NCBI GenBank assembly: GCA_018902755.1
Contig: JAHIQI010000071.1
Span: forward strand, 57,440-121,439
Origin: Pseudomonadota bacterium
Lineage (GTDB): Bacteria > Desulfobacterota > Desulfarculia > Desulfarculales > Desulfarculaceae
Direction: 5' to 3'
Length of the DNA stretch: 64,000 nucleotides
Below, in pieces: positions 53,498 to 61,874 of this stretch (position 1 is the first letter of the stretch; every line of letters starts with the position of its first letter). A model generated the notes under the pieces. That model saw only the letters and a list, made by a program, of their open reading frames with translations, made no database searches and was not told the origin of the DNA. Made by a program: the position numbers and the translations under genes.

Positions 53498-54814
53498 ATG
53501 GAGGTCTTGATCCTGTCACGGCTGCAGTTCGCCGCGGCCACGTTCTTCCACTTCCTTTTCGTTCCCCTGACCCTGGGTCTTTCCATCCTGGTTGCCATCA
53601 TGGAAACCAAATGGGTCAGGAGCGGCGACGAACAATACAAACGCATGGCCAAGTTCTGGGGCAAGCTTTTCATCATAAACTTCGCCCTGGGGGTGGTGAC
53701 CGGCATAACGCTGGAGTTCCAGTTCGGCACCAACTGGTCCCGCTATTCGGCCTACGTGGGCGACATCTTCGGGTCTCTCTTGGCCATCGAGGCCACCCTG
53801 GCCTTCTTCCTCGAGAGCACCTTCATCGCGGTGTGGATTTTCGGGTGGGATCGCATCTCGCCCAAGCTGCACTGCGTGGCCATCTGGCTGGTGGCCGGGG
53901 CCGGCACCCTGAGCGCCTACTGGATCATCGCGGCCAACGCCTGGATGCAGCATCCGGTGGGCTATGTGATGCGCAATGGGCGGGCCGAGCTGGCCGACTT
54001 CTTCGAGGTGATCACCCAGCGCTTCGCGGTGATCGAGTTCGTGCACACCGTGTCCGGGGCCTACATCCTGGCCGGTTTCTTCGTCATGGGCATCAGCGCC
54101 TACCATCTGCTTAAAAAACGCGAGATATCCTTTTTCACCAGGAGCTTCCGCATAGCCCTGGTGTTCGCCCTGGTCTTTTCCCTGTTCGAGGTGGTGCAGG
54201 GCCACTTCAACGGCGGCGAGGTGGCCACGGCCCAGCCCAGCAAGCTGGCGGCCATGGAATCCCACTGGAAGACCCAGAAGATGGCTCCCATGTATCTTCT
54301 GCAGATTCCCCGGCTCTCGGGCGAGGGCAACCTGATCGAATGGATTCCCATACCCGGAGCGCTGAGCATCCTGGCCTACGGCGACCCCAACGCGGTGGTC
54401 AAGGGCCTCAGTGACTTCAAGCCCGAGGACCGGCCCCCGGTGTTTATCACCTTCGTGGCCTTCCGGGTCATGGTGGGCCTGGGCATGCTGTTCGTGCTGC
54501 TGACCGTGTGGGGATTCTTGATACGCAAGAAGCTGGTGGAGAATCCCAAGTACCTTCGCATAATGCTCCTGGCCATCCCCTTGCCTTACATAGCCAACGA
54601 GGCGGGATGGATGGTGGCCGAGGTGGGCCGCCAACCATGGATAGTCTGGGGGCTGATGCGCACCAGCGACGCGGTCAGCCCGGTGGATCCCACCCAGGTG
54701 GCGGTGAGCCTGATCGCTTTCGTCCTGTTCTACGGCCTGCTGGGAGTGGTCGCCTTCTGGCTCATGGCCCGTTTCGCCAAAAAGGGCCCCGCGCCCCAAC
54801 CGGCGCAAGGCTAG
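53498..54814 (+). CDS. cydA: cytochrome bd quinol oxidase subunit I
   Basis: The 438-residue membrane subunit carries the CydA ligands in context: His in FFHFLFVPLTLG (heme b595), His in IEFVHTVSGAYI and Met in FRVMVGLGM (heme b558), and the conserved EAGWMVAEVGRQPW. Compared with E. coli CydA (522 residues) the periplasmic Q-loop is short, so this is the short-loop type. It oxidises quinol and reduces O2 with high affinity. The SD is GGGGG six bases before the ATG. It is first in cydAB; no cydX-like ORF was seen. Confidence 0.96.
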   Translation: MEVLILSRLQFAAATFFHFLFVPLTLGLSILVAIMETKWVRSGDEQYKRMAKFWGKLFIINFALGVVTGITLEFQFGTNWSRYSAYVGDIFGSLLAIEATLAFFLESTFIAVWIFGWDRISPKLHCVAIWLVAGAGTLSAYWIIAANAWMQHPVGYVMRNGRAELADFFEVITQRFAVIEFVHTVSGAYILAGFFVMGISAYHLLKKREISFFTRSFRIALVFALVFSLFEVVQGHFNGGEVATAQPSKLAAMESHWKTQKMAPMYLLQIPRLSGEGNLIEWIPIPGALSILAYGDPNAVVKGLSDFKPEDRPPVFITFVAFRVMVGLGMLFVLLTVWGFLIRKKLVENPKYLRIMLLAIPLPYIANEAGWMVAEVGRQPWIVWGLMRTSDAVSPVDPTQVAVSLIAFVLFYGLLGVVAFWLMARFAKKGPAPQPAQG

Positions 54815-54829
54815 GGGGAGGAATTAGCC

Positions 54830-55855
54830 ATGTTGGAAACTATCTGGTTCGCCCTCTGGGGAGTGCTGTGGGCCGTCTATTTCATGCTGGACGGCTTTGA
54901 CTTGGGCGCCGGGGCCTTGCTGCCCTTTGTGGCCAAGAACGAACAAGAGAAACGCTACGTCTACCACTCCATGGGCCCCTTTTGGGACGGCAACGAGGTG
55001 TGGCTGATCACCGCCGGCGGCGTAACCTTCGCCGCCTTCCCCACCGCCTACGCGGTGATGTTCAGTTCCCTGTACTCGGCGCTGATGCTCATTTTGTTCT
55101 GCCTGATCATCCGGGGCGTGGCCCTGGAGTATCGCAGCAAGGTAGAGGGCCACGGCTGGCGCGAGGGCTGGGACATGCTGCTGTTCATCTCCAGCGCCCT
55201 GCCCGCCCTGCTGTTCGGGGTGGCCTTTGCCAACATCTTCCAGGGCATCCCCATCGACGCCCAGGGCATCTACCGGGGCACCCTGTTCACCCTGCTCAAC
55301 CCCTACGGCCTGCTGGGCGGGCTGCTGTTCCTGTGCCTGTTCCTGTACCACGGCGCGCTGTGGCTGGGCATCAAGACCGGCGGCGAATTGGAGCAGAGGG
55401 CCCGGCGCTTCGCCAAGGTGCTGTGGGTGCCGCTACTCATCCTGGCGGTGGTGTTCTTGGTGGCCACCTGGTTCGCCACCAACCTGTACCAGAACTACCT
55501 GACCTATCCGGTGCTGTGGATACTGCCGGCCCTGGCCGTGGCCGGGCTCTTGGCCACCCGCCTGTTTTTGCAGCAGGGCGCGGCCTGGAAGAGCTGGTTC
55601 GCCTCATCGGCGGTGGTGGTGGGCGCCACCCTGTTCGGGGTGGCCGGGCTCTACCCCAACCTGCTGCCCAGCTCCATAGACCCGGCGGCCAGCCTTACCA
55701 TAACCAACGCGTCCTCCAGCCCCCTTACCCTGAAGATTATGCTGGGGGTGGCCCTGGTCATGGTCCCGGTGGTCATCGCCTATCAGGTGTGGGTCTACCA
55801 CATCTTCCGTCACGAGGTGACTCCCGAGGACCTGGCCTATGAAGATGGCTACTAG
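54830..55855 (+). CDS. cydB: cytochrome bd quinol oxidase subunit II
   Basis: The 341-residue membrane protein has CydB signatures: WFALWGVLWAVYFMLDGFDL near the start, GPFWDGNEVWLITAGGV, and VYHIFRHEVTPEDLAYEDGY at the end. About nine hydrophobic segments are present. It packs against CydA in the heterodimer. It lies 15 bases after cydA with GGGGGAGG upstream and is followed by a strong hairpin. Confidence 0.95.
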   Translation: MLETIWFALWGVLWAVYFMLDGFDLGAGALLPFVAKNEQEKRYVYHSMGPFWDGNEVWLITAGGVTFAAFPTAYAVMFSSLYSALMLILFCLIIRGVALEYRSKVEGHGWREGWDMLLFISSALPALLFGVAFANIFQGIPIDAQGIYRGTLFTLLNPYGLLGGLLFLCLFLYHGALWLGIKTGGELEQRARRFAKVLWVPLLILAVVFLVATWFATNLYQNYLTYPVLWILPALAVAGLLATRLFLQQGAAWKSWFASSAVVVGATLFGVAGLYPNLLPSSIDPAASLTITNASSSPLTLKIMLGVALVMVPVVIAYQVWVYHIFRHEVTPEDLAYEDGY

Positions 55856-55869
55856 AAACTAATCTCTGA

Positions 55870-55910
55870 ACGGCGGCGGCGGCCGGAGAAATCTCCGACC
55901 GCCGCCGTCT
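55870..55910 (+). terminator. hairpin terminator of cydAB
   Basis: ACGGCGGCGG and CCGCCGCCGT, extended inside by CGGAGA/TCTCCG, form a long GC-rich stem followed by CTTA. The T-run is short. Confidence 0.6.
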
Positions 55911-55950
55911 TACGTTGACCTGCCCGCTTTTGCCCCCTAATATGCTGGCC

Positions 55951-57408
55951 ATGAGAAAAGCGCTCTATATTATGCCGCTGCTGGCGGCTCTTTTATGGGT
56001 GGCTTGCGCCGGGGCCTCCCCGGACCCGCCTCCCTTGCCCCCGACCCTCCAGGAGCTGCGCCGGCCCTTTAAGGCCGATCTGCCCGAACTGCGCAAGCTG
56101 GGCATCATCAGGGTGCTCACGGTTTATTCCCAAAGCTATTTCTTCATCCACCAAGGCCAGCCCTACGGCCTGGACTACGCCCTGCTGGAGGAGTATCAGC
56201 GCATCCTGAACCGGCACAACCCCAAGGGCGCGCCGCCCATGGAGGTGATGTTCATACCCGTGCCCATGGAGCGCCTGGTGCCGCTGCTGGAAGCGGGCTA
56301 CGGCGACATGGCCGCGGCCGGGCTGACCATCACCCCGGAGCGCAGCCAGCACCTCAGCTTTACCCAGCCCTATCTCACCGGGGTGGACGAGGTGGTGGTG
56401 TCCCACAAGTCGGTGACCGGGCTCACCTCCCTGGACTCCCTGTCCGGGCGGCAGGTGCTGGCGGCCAAGGGCAGCAGCTACATTGCCAGCCTGGACAAGC
56501 TCAACCGCGACCTGGCCTCCCGGGGGCTCAAGCCGGTGGAGGTGCTGGACGCGCCGGACGTGCTCACCGACGAGGACATTCTGGACCTGGTCAACTCGGG
56601 GGCGGCTCAGCTCACGGTGATGGACAGCCCGGCGGCGGCCATGTGGGCCCAGGTGATGCCGGGCATCCGGGTGCACCGCGATCTGGCCCTGCGCAAAGGC
56701 GGGCGCATCGCCTGGCTGGTGCGTCGGGACACCCCGGAGCTGCTGGCCAGCCTGGACCGTTTTCTGCAAAAGCGCCACCAGGGGACCCTGGTGGGCAACG
56801 TGCTCATCAAGCGCTACTTCACCAACAACCAGTGGCTGATGAATCCCAACGCCGTCGAGGATCGCTCCCGCTTTTCGCGCTTCGCCCCGCTGTTCAAGAA
56901 ATACGGCGAGCAGTACGACTTTGACTGGTTGCTCCTGGCCGCCCAGGCCTTTCAGGAGTCGCGCCTGGACCCCAAACGCGTCTCCTCGGCCGGGGCGGTG
57001 GGGCTCATGCAGGTGATGCCGCCCGCCGGGGGCAACCGTAGCGCCGAGAAAAAGCGCCTGCTGGAGCCGGATTACAACGTGAAGGTGGCGGTGAAGTACC
57101 TGGCCCACATCCGCGACCATTACTTTGGCGACCCCGGCCTGAGCTTGCCGGTGCGGGCCCGTTTTTCCCTGGCCGCCTACAACGCCGGGCCCACCGCCCT
57201 TAGCCGGGTGCGTCGGGTGAGCAAGAAGATGGGTTACAACCCCGACCTGTGGTTCTTCAACTGCGAGTACGGGGCTCTGCATCTGGTGGGCAGCGAGCCG
57301 GTGAGCTACGTGCGCAACATCCTCAAGTACTACGTGTCCTACAAGCTGTCCCTGCGCTTGCAACAGGAGTCGCGGAGGCAGACCAAGGATCTACTGCGGG
57401 GGCGCTGA
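55951..57408 (+). CDS. MltF-like membrane-bound lytic transglycosylase with solute-binding domain
   Basis: The ~485-residue exported protein has a hydrophobic leader with a Cys (LLAALLWVACAGASP) that may be a lipobox, though Trp at -3 is atypical. A family 3 solute-binding domain (about 50-300, LGIIRVLTVYSQSYFFIHQG, LTITPERSQHLSFTQPYLTG) and a C-terminal SLT domain (about 325-450) follow. The latter has the catalytic Glu in AQAFQESRLDP plus AVGLMQVMPPAGG and SLAAYNAGP. This is the MltF layout for murein cleavage. ATG 55951 or 55942 may be used; neither has a clear SD. Confidence 0.88.
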   Translation: MRKALYIMPLLAALLWVACAGASPDPPPLPPTLQELRRPFKADLPELRKLGIIRVLTVYSQSYFFIHQGQPYGLDYALLEEYQRILNRHNPKGAPPMEVMFIPVPMERLVPLLEAGYGDMAAAGLTITPERSQHLSFTQPYLTGVDEVVVSHKSVTGLTSLDSLSGRQVLAAKGSSYIASLDKLNRDLASRGLKPVEVLDAPDVLTDEDILDLVNSGAAQLTVMDSPAAAMWAQVMPGIRVHRDLALRKGGRIAWLVRRDTPELLASLDRFLQKRHQGTLVGNVLIKRYFTNNQWLMNPNAVEDRSRFSRFAPLFKKYGEQYDFDWLLLAAQAFQESRLDPKRVSSAGAVGLMQVMPPAGGNRSAEKKRLLEPDYNVKVAVKYLAHIRDHYFGDPGLSLPVRARFSLAAYNAGPTALSRVRRVSKKMGYNPDLWFFNCEYGALHLVGSEPVSYVRNILKYYVSYKLSLRLQQESRRQTKDLLRGR

Positions 57409-57439
57409 GGCCCCACCCCGCGGCCAACTAGGGTGCGTC

Positions 57440-57559
57440 CGGCTTCGCCAGACCCCGCATGGCGGCGTTGTCGGCATCACTCGGTCCTCGGCGTAGGTCT
57501 ACTACGCCTGCATTCCTCGTTCGCCTGCCGCCTTGCTCTGCGACGTCAGGCTGTGCCGG
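57440..57559 (+). repeat. ~120-bp palindromic intergenic repeat, copy 2
   Basis: It runs from CGGCTTCGCCAG to GGCTGTGCCGG with a central GGCGTAG-gtcta-CTACGCC hairpin. It is directly followed by copy 3 two bases later. The arms are imperfectly complementary over ~55 bases each. The pair fills most of the gap between the convergent MltF-like and DUF481 genes. Confidence 0.78.
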
Positions 57560-57561
57560 TT

Positions 57562-57682
57562 CCGGCTTCGCCAGGAAGCGCCATGCTGCGCCCACGCCAT
57601 AGCTTAGACCTCGGCGTATATAAGAATACGCCGGCGGTCTGCGCTCGCCGCCGTCTTGCCTAGCCCTCCCTGGCTGTGCCGG
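57562..57682 (+). repeat. ~120-bp palindromic intergenic repeat, copy 3 (tandem with copy 2)
   Basis: It runs from CCGGCTTCGCCAGG to TGGCTGTGCCGG with a central GGCGTAT-ataag-AATACGCC hairpin. It shares CTTGCCTAGC and GCTCGCCGCCG with the copy at 61663. Small reading frames across it (for example 57428..57694, minus) are by-products of the repeat. Confidence 0.8.
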
Positions 57683-57714
57683 GCTTTGATACAAACCACC
57701 ATGAAAAGAGCTGC

Positions 57715-58737
57715 CTAAAACTGGTAGCCCAGGCTGATGATGAAGCGGGTGTCGGTCTTGCTTTTGCTCGGCTCCGGCTCGTTTTCATAGTCGATGTTGT
57801 AGGCCGCAGTCAAGACGAAGCCCAGGACCGTGGGGAAGTTCAGCCCTTGGCGGGCGGACCATATCCAGTTGTCCACGTTGTCCACGGCCATGAAGCCTTC
57901 CTGGCGGTGGTAGAACTGCACCGAGCGGGAGAAGAACCAGCGGTCGTAGCTGATCTTCCAGCGCGCGGCGTACCAGTCCTCGGAAACCCCGGCGGTGTCT
58001 TGCTGATAAACGTAGTTGGGGCCCAGCTCGAAAGACAGGTTGGTCAGCTTGCTCTGCCAGACTTGATAGCCGATGCCCACACCGGCCATGCTCTGGTACT
58101 CGATGTTCTTGAAGGTGTCCTGGGAGCCCCTGAGGTTGGCCAGCCAGTACCACTTTTCGCTGACAAAGCGGTTGTACTCCAGATAGCCCAGGGTGTTGTC
58201 GCTGGTGTCCTTGCCCTTGCTTTCGGCCCGGTGAATCTCAAAGCCGCCGATGGCCCGGTTGATGGTGTTCCAGGTGGTCACCACCCGGCCCTCGGTGTCC
58301 ACGGCCATCTTGTTGGTGTTGCCCCGGCTGACGTCCACCCCCAGGTTGACCTGGCCGTTGATCTTGAAGGGCTCCATGTCCTCGGGGTTGATGGAGGCGA
58401 TGGTGGCCAGGGGCAGGGCCTGGCCGCCCTCCAGCTTGATCTGGCCCGGCGCGGCCTCCTGGGCCTTGCCGGTCAGCTTTTGGCCCTTGGTGGTTTCCAC
58501 GGTCATGGGCTCGTCGGTGACCAGCCGCTCCACTTCGCTCCACTTGATCTTGAGCTTGCCGGCATAGCTGGTGGTGAAGACGAGCTTGCCTGAGTCCATT
58601 TCCTCCACCTTGCCGGTGAGACGGTCGCCGCCTTTCAAGTAGAGCGTGTCGGCCGAGGCGGAGGCGGGCAGCAGGGTCGTCGCGCTGAGCAGGAGGCAAG
58701 CCAGGACCAGGGCTCCGGTCCTGGCCATACAACTCAT
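57715..58737 (-). CDS. DUF481 outer-membrane beta-barrel protein
   Basis: The 340-residue protein has a signal peptide (GALVLACLLLSATTLLPASA) and two related small beta modules (about 32-120, YLKGGDRLTGKVEEMDSGKL and TTKGQKLTGKAQEAAPGQIK). A DUF481 barrel (about 125-340, INGQVNLGVDVSRGNTNKMA) ends in the aromatic ISLGYQF typical of outer-membrane proteins. The ATG at 58737 overlaps the stop of the MscS gene (ATGA) with AGGGGGTG upstream, so the barrel and the inner-membrane channel are co-translated. Function is unknown. Confidence 0.87.
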   Translation of the reverse strand: MSCMARTGALVLACLLLSATTLLPASASADTLYLKGGDRLTGKVEEMDSGKLVFTTSYAGKLKIKWSEVERLVTDEPMTVETTKGQKLTGKAQEAAPGQIKLEGGQALPLATIASINPEDMEPFKINGQVNLGVDVSRGNTNKMAVDTEGRVVTTWNTINRAIGGFEIHRAESKGKDTSDNTLGYLEYNRFVSEKWYWLANLRGSQDTFKNIEYQSMAGVGIGYQVWQSKLTNLSFELGPNYVYQQDTAGVSEDWYAARWKISYDRWFFSRSVQFYHRQEGFMAVDNVDNWIWSARQGLNFPTVLGFVLTAAYNIDYENEPEPSKSKTDTRFIISLGYQF

Positions 58738-59576
58738 TCGGACACCCCCTGGGAGGAATTGCCGGAACCGGCGGTTGGGTACAGGTGCACGTCGCGTTGG
58801 GGGTAGGGGATGTTGATGCCTTCGGCGTCGAAGGTGAGCTTGATCTTCTCGGTGAGGTCGCACTTGACCGCCCACCAGTCGGTGTTTTTGGTCCAGGGGC
58901 GCACGCCGATATCCACGCTGGAGTCTCCCAGGTTGAGAACGATGATGGACGGCTTGGGCTCCTTTAGAACGCGGGGGTCTTCCTCCACCAACCGTTGCAG
59001 GATGTCCTTGGCCTTTTTGATGTCGTCGCCGTAGCCGATGCCGATCACCAGGTCCACCCGCCTTTTCTTGGCGGCGGTGAAGTTGATGAGCTTGTCGTTG
59101 AAGGCCTTGGTGTTGGGCATGATGGCCAGCTTGCCGTCCACCATCCTGAGCTTGGTCACCATTATGGTGATCTCTTCCACCTTGCCCAGGATGCCGCCCA
59201 TCTCCACCATTTCCCCCAGGCGGAAAGGCCGGAAGATGAGGATCAGCACCCCGGCCGCCAGGTTGGAGAGGTTGGATTGCAGCGACAGACCCACGGCCAG
59301 GGCGGCCGCGCCCATCATGGCGATGAGAGAGCTGGTCTGGAAGCCCAGGCGGGACAGGGCGGCGATAACCACCAGCATGATCATCACGAACTGAAGCATG
59401 TTGCCGCCGAAGCTCACCAGGGTTTCGTCTATCTTGGCGCGCCGCAGCACCTTGCGGAAAATTTTGGTGAAGGCCTTGGCCGCCAATATGCCCAGGACCA
59501 GGATGGCGATTGCGCCCACCACCTGCATGCCGTAATGGGCCAGCCACAGCTTAGCTTGTTCCAGAATCGACTCCAC
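58734..59576 (-). CDS. MscS-family small-conductance mechanosensitive channel
   Basis: The 280-residue protein has three N-terminal membrane segments and the pore helix ALAVGLSLQSNLSNLAAGVL. The MscS beta domain (RPFRLGEMVEMGGILGKVEE) and a C-terminal domain ending in INIPYPQRDVHLY follow. It is close in size to E. coli MscS and would release solutes on osmotic downshock. The GTG at 59576 has GGAG six bases upstream and is preferred over TTG 59588. It is coupled to the DUF481 gene. Confidence 0.93.
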   Translation of the reverse strand: MESILEQAKLWLAHYGMQVVGAIAILVLGILAAKAFTKIFRKVLRRAKIDETLVSFGGNMLQFVMIMLVVIAALSRLGFQTSSLIAMMGAAALAVGLSLQSNLSNLAAGVLILIFRPFRLGEMVEMGGILGKVEEITIMVTKLRMVDGKLAIMPNTKAFNDKLINFTAAKKRRVDLVIGIGYGDDIKKAKDILQRLVEEDPRVLKEPKPSIIVLNLGDSSVDIGVRPWTKNTDWWAVKCDLTEKIKLTFDAEGINIPYPQRDVHLYPTAGSGNSSQGVSE

Positions 59577-59713
59577 GGGACTCTCCAAAATTTAAATTCA
59601 TGGACGCGCGCCCAGGCAATCGCCCGGCGCGCCGAGTGCTGCTAGGCAGTTTAGTATAAGGCTGGCGAAGTACCAAGCATTATGGGCCAAAAAATGATCC
59701 GGCCCAGTTTAGC

Positions 59714-60541
59714 CTAGCGAAATACACGCCTCCGGCGGCGCAGGCGGCGCGAGATCCGGGCCCCGTTGGGCCTCTTGGGTGGAATGGGGTTGGGCGGGGT
59801 CATGGGAGTAATGCTGTTGCTCAGGTGGCGGGATACCAGACGAGCGATCAAGACCGCCAGGAAAAGCTGGCCCGCCGAAGCCTCCAGGCCCGACAAAATC
59901 TGGGCGGTGGCTCCACGGGGCAGGATGTCGCCGAAGCCCACGGTGGTGATGGTGGACAGGCTGTAGTACAGGGCCCGCAGGTGAACCACTTCCGAGGAGG
60001 CGGACCAGTCCCCAAATGAGGGGTAGAAGCTGTTGGGGTTGAAAAAGCTGAGCACTTTGTAGGCTTCGGTCCAGGTGATGGCCAGCAGAAAAAAGGCGGC
60101 CACTCCCGAGAAGATGGTGTCCAGGCGAACCTGACGGGCCTGGAACAGATAGATCATCACCATCACCGTCCAGCCGGCGGTTACCACCAGGGCCGCCAGG
60201 GTGGTTACGAGCTGCTCCATGGCGCGCCAGGAATCAGGCGTGGGCAAAAAGGCCACCACCAGCCCCGCGCACATGACCACCAACAGGACCCTGAGCACCA
60301 CCAAATAGAAGGGGTAGCGCACCAGAAAATCCGAGGTGAGGGGGCGGGTGGCCACATGGAATACCACCACGAAACCCACGATGATCAAAAACCCGCTGGG
60401 ATGGACGTGGCCTCCGAACAAGGACAGGGCCAAGGCGGCGTAAAGGAAATACAACGACAAGCGCCGCGACAGGGAAATGCGGCTGGGGGGCAGCCAAGGA
60501 CCCTGGGTGTCCAGCCCGACTTGTTGGGCCCCTTCACTCAT
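59714..60541 (-). CDS. two-pore-helix potassium-channel-type protein (Ion_trans_2)
   Basis: The 275-residue protein has about six hydrophobic segments and, near its end, the pore loop SLSTITTVGFGDILPRG containing the K+ selectivity filter TVGFGD. This is followed by a last membrane helix (GQLFLAVLIARLVSRHL) and an Arg-rich tail (RISRRLRRRRR). The N-terminal half resembles other bacterial channel proteins with no regulatory RCK domain. ATG 60541 has GGAGGAG six bases upstream. It is adjacent to the MscS gene (137-base gap, same strand). Confidence 0.87.
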   Translation of the reverse strand: MSEGAQQVGLDTQGPWLPPSRISLSRRLSLYFLYAALALSLFGGHVHPSGFLIIVGFVVVFHVATRPLTSDFLVRYPFYLVVLRVLLVVMCAGLVVAFLPTPDSWRAMEQLVTTLAALVVTAGWTVMVMIYLFQARQVRLDTIFSGVAAFFLLAITWTEAYKVLSFFNPNSFYPSFGDWSASSEVVHLRALYYSLSTITTVGFGDILPRGATAQILSGLEASAGQLFLAVLIARLVSRHLSNSITPMTPPNPIPPKRPNGARISRRLRRRRRVFR

Positions 60542-60752
60542 CTTCATCTCCTCCGAAGTGCGATGGTTACGGACCAATTATAAGGCTTTTGTTAACCCGG
60601 CGTTGGCAATATCGCCGTGCCGCGGCGTTTTGCCCCCTTGTCCGGCTTCGTGATAAAGTGTGGCGGCCTTTGGTCGCATGAATGATGTATTTTGTTTGGT
60701 GCCGCCCCTGCCTGCATGAAATGTCCGGGCCAGCTAACCCTGGAGAGCACCC

Positions 60753-61658
60753 ATGCCCACGCCTCTTTTAGTGCAAGCCATGCGTCTGCCCTTCCTCACC
60801 GGCTCCCTGGTGCCGGTCCTGGTGGTCGCCGCCTGGTGGTGGGGCCGGGGCTCCATGCCCTGGGACCTGCTCTTGCTAACCCTGGCCGGGGTGGGGTGCC
60901 TGCAAAGCGGGGCCAACCTGATAAACGATTTTTACGACGCGGTGGGCAGCGACCCACTCAACCGCCACGCCACCATCTTTTCCGGCGGCAGCCGGGTGAT
61001 CCAGGACGGCCGCATGAGCCGGAAGGCGGTGGGGGTGCTGGCGGTGGGGTTTTTCGTGGCCGCGGGAGCCTGCGGGGGCATGGTGGCGGCCATGGACCGG
61101 CCCTGGGCCCTGGCCGTGGGAGCGGCGGGGCTGGCCGGGGGCTGGCTCTACTCCGCCGGACCCCTGGCCCTGATGTCCCTGGGCCTGGGCGAGGCCTGCA
61201 TCTTCATCCTCTTCGGCCCCCTGCTCACCTGGGGGGTTGGCTACGTCCTGGGCGAGGAGTTCTGGGCCGTGGCCTGGTGGCTGGGCCTGCCCCAGGCCTG
61301 GCAGATCACCGCGGTGCTGTGGATCAACCAGTTTCCGGACATGGCCGCCGACGCGGCCGCCTCCAAGAACAACCTGGTGGTACGCCTGGGCCTGGCCAAA
61401 TCGCGGGTGCTCTACGCGGCGATGATGCTGGCCCCCTTCCCCTCCCTGGCCTGGCTGGTGCACGGCTGGGGCCTCACCCCCTGGCTTTACCTGGCCCTGG
61501 GCGCGGCCATACCCACCGTGCGGGCGGTGGCCATCAACTGGAAGAGCTACGACGACCCCGCCGCCCTGGTGCCCGCCCAGGCCCTGACCATCGTGACCCA
61601 TCTGAGCACCGGTTTGCTGATGAGTGTGGGGTTGCTCATTGGAGCATGGCTTAGCTAG
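60753..61658 (+). CDS. menA: UbiA-family prenyltransferase, MenA-like
   Basis: The 301-residue membrane protein has about eight membrane segments and both Asp-rich prenyl-diphosphate motifs: NLINDFYDAVGSDPLN (near 56-70) and INQFPDMAADAAASKNNLVV (near 190-210). The general pattern fits 1,4-dihydroxy-2-naphthoate prenyltransferase (menaquinone synthesis) better than UbiA proper, but other UbiA-family activities cannot be excluded. ATG 60753 has GGAGAG five bases upstream. Divergent from the K+ channel gene; followed by a palindromic repeat. Confidence 0.75.
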   Translation: MPTPLLVQAMRLPFLTGSLVPVLVVAAWWWGRGSMPWDLLLLTLAGVGCLQSGANLINDFYDAVGSDPLNRHATIFSGGSRVIQDGRMSRKAVGVLAVGFFVAAGACGGMVAAMDRPWALAVGAAGLAGGWLYSAGPLALMSLGLGEACIFILFGPLLTWGVGYVLGEEFWAVAWWLGLPQAWQITAVLWINQFPDMAADAAASKNNLVVRLGLAKSRVLYAAMMLAPFPSLAWLVHGWGLTPWLYLALGAAIPTVRAVAINWKSYDDPAALVPAQALTIVTHLSTGLLMSVGLLIGAWLS

Positions 61659-61662
61659 CGGG

Positions 61663-61781
61663 CGGCTTCGCCACGCGGCGCTATGCGGCGTTGGCGGCAT
61701 CGCTTGGACCTCGGCGTATTAACAATACGCCTGCGGTCCGTGCTCGCCGCCGCCTTGCCTAGCACCACGTGGCTGTGCCGA
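61663..61781 (+). repeat. ~120-bp palindromic intergenic repeat, copy 4
   Basis: It begins CGGCTTCGCCACG and ends CGTGGCTGTGCCGA, with centre GGCGTATT-aac-AATACGCC. The two ~57-base arms can pair along most of their length with a few bulges. It starts four bases after the MenA-like stop and lies between convergent genes. Confidence 0.8.
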
Positions 61782-61874
61782 GAGAGAGGGGAGGGCGGGG
61801 ATGAACCCCGCCCCTACATCGTTTATCTAAAGATGGCGTAGGTTGGGTAGAGCTAAGCGAAACCCAACAATTCC

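Noticed and set aside
57428..57694. 88-codon frame on the minus strand between the MltF-like and DUF481 genes
   Set aside because: It lies entirely over the two tandem palindromic repeats, has no SD, and the related repeat copies do not keep the frame open.
60600..60640. sigma-54 promoter on the minus strand before the K+ channel gene
   Set aside because: GGCACG and TTGC are both present, but their spacing is two bases too long, which sigma-54 does not tolerate.
27153..61781. Palindromic repeats as a CRISPR array
   Set aside because: Copies are ~120 bp, self-complementary, dispersed over 34 kb and lack regular spacers; no cas genes are present.
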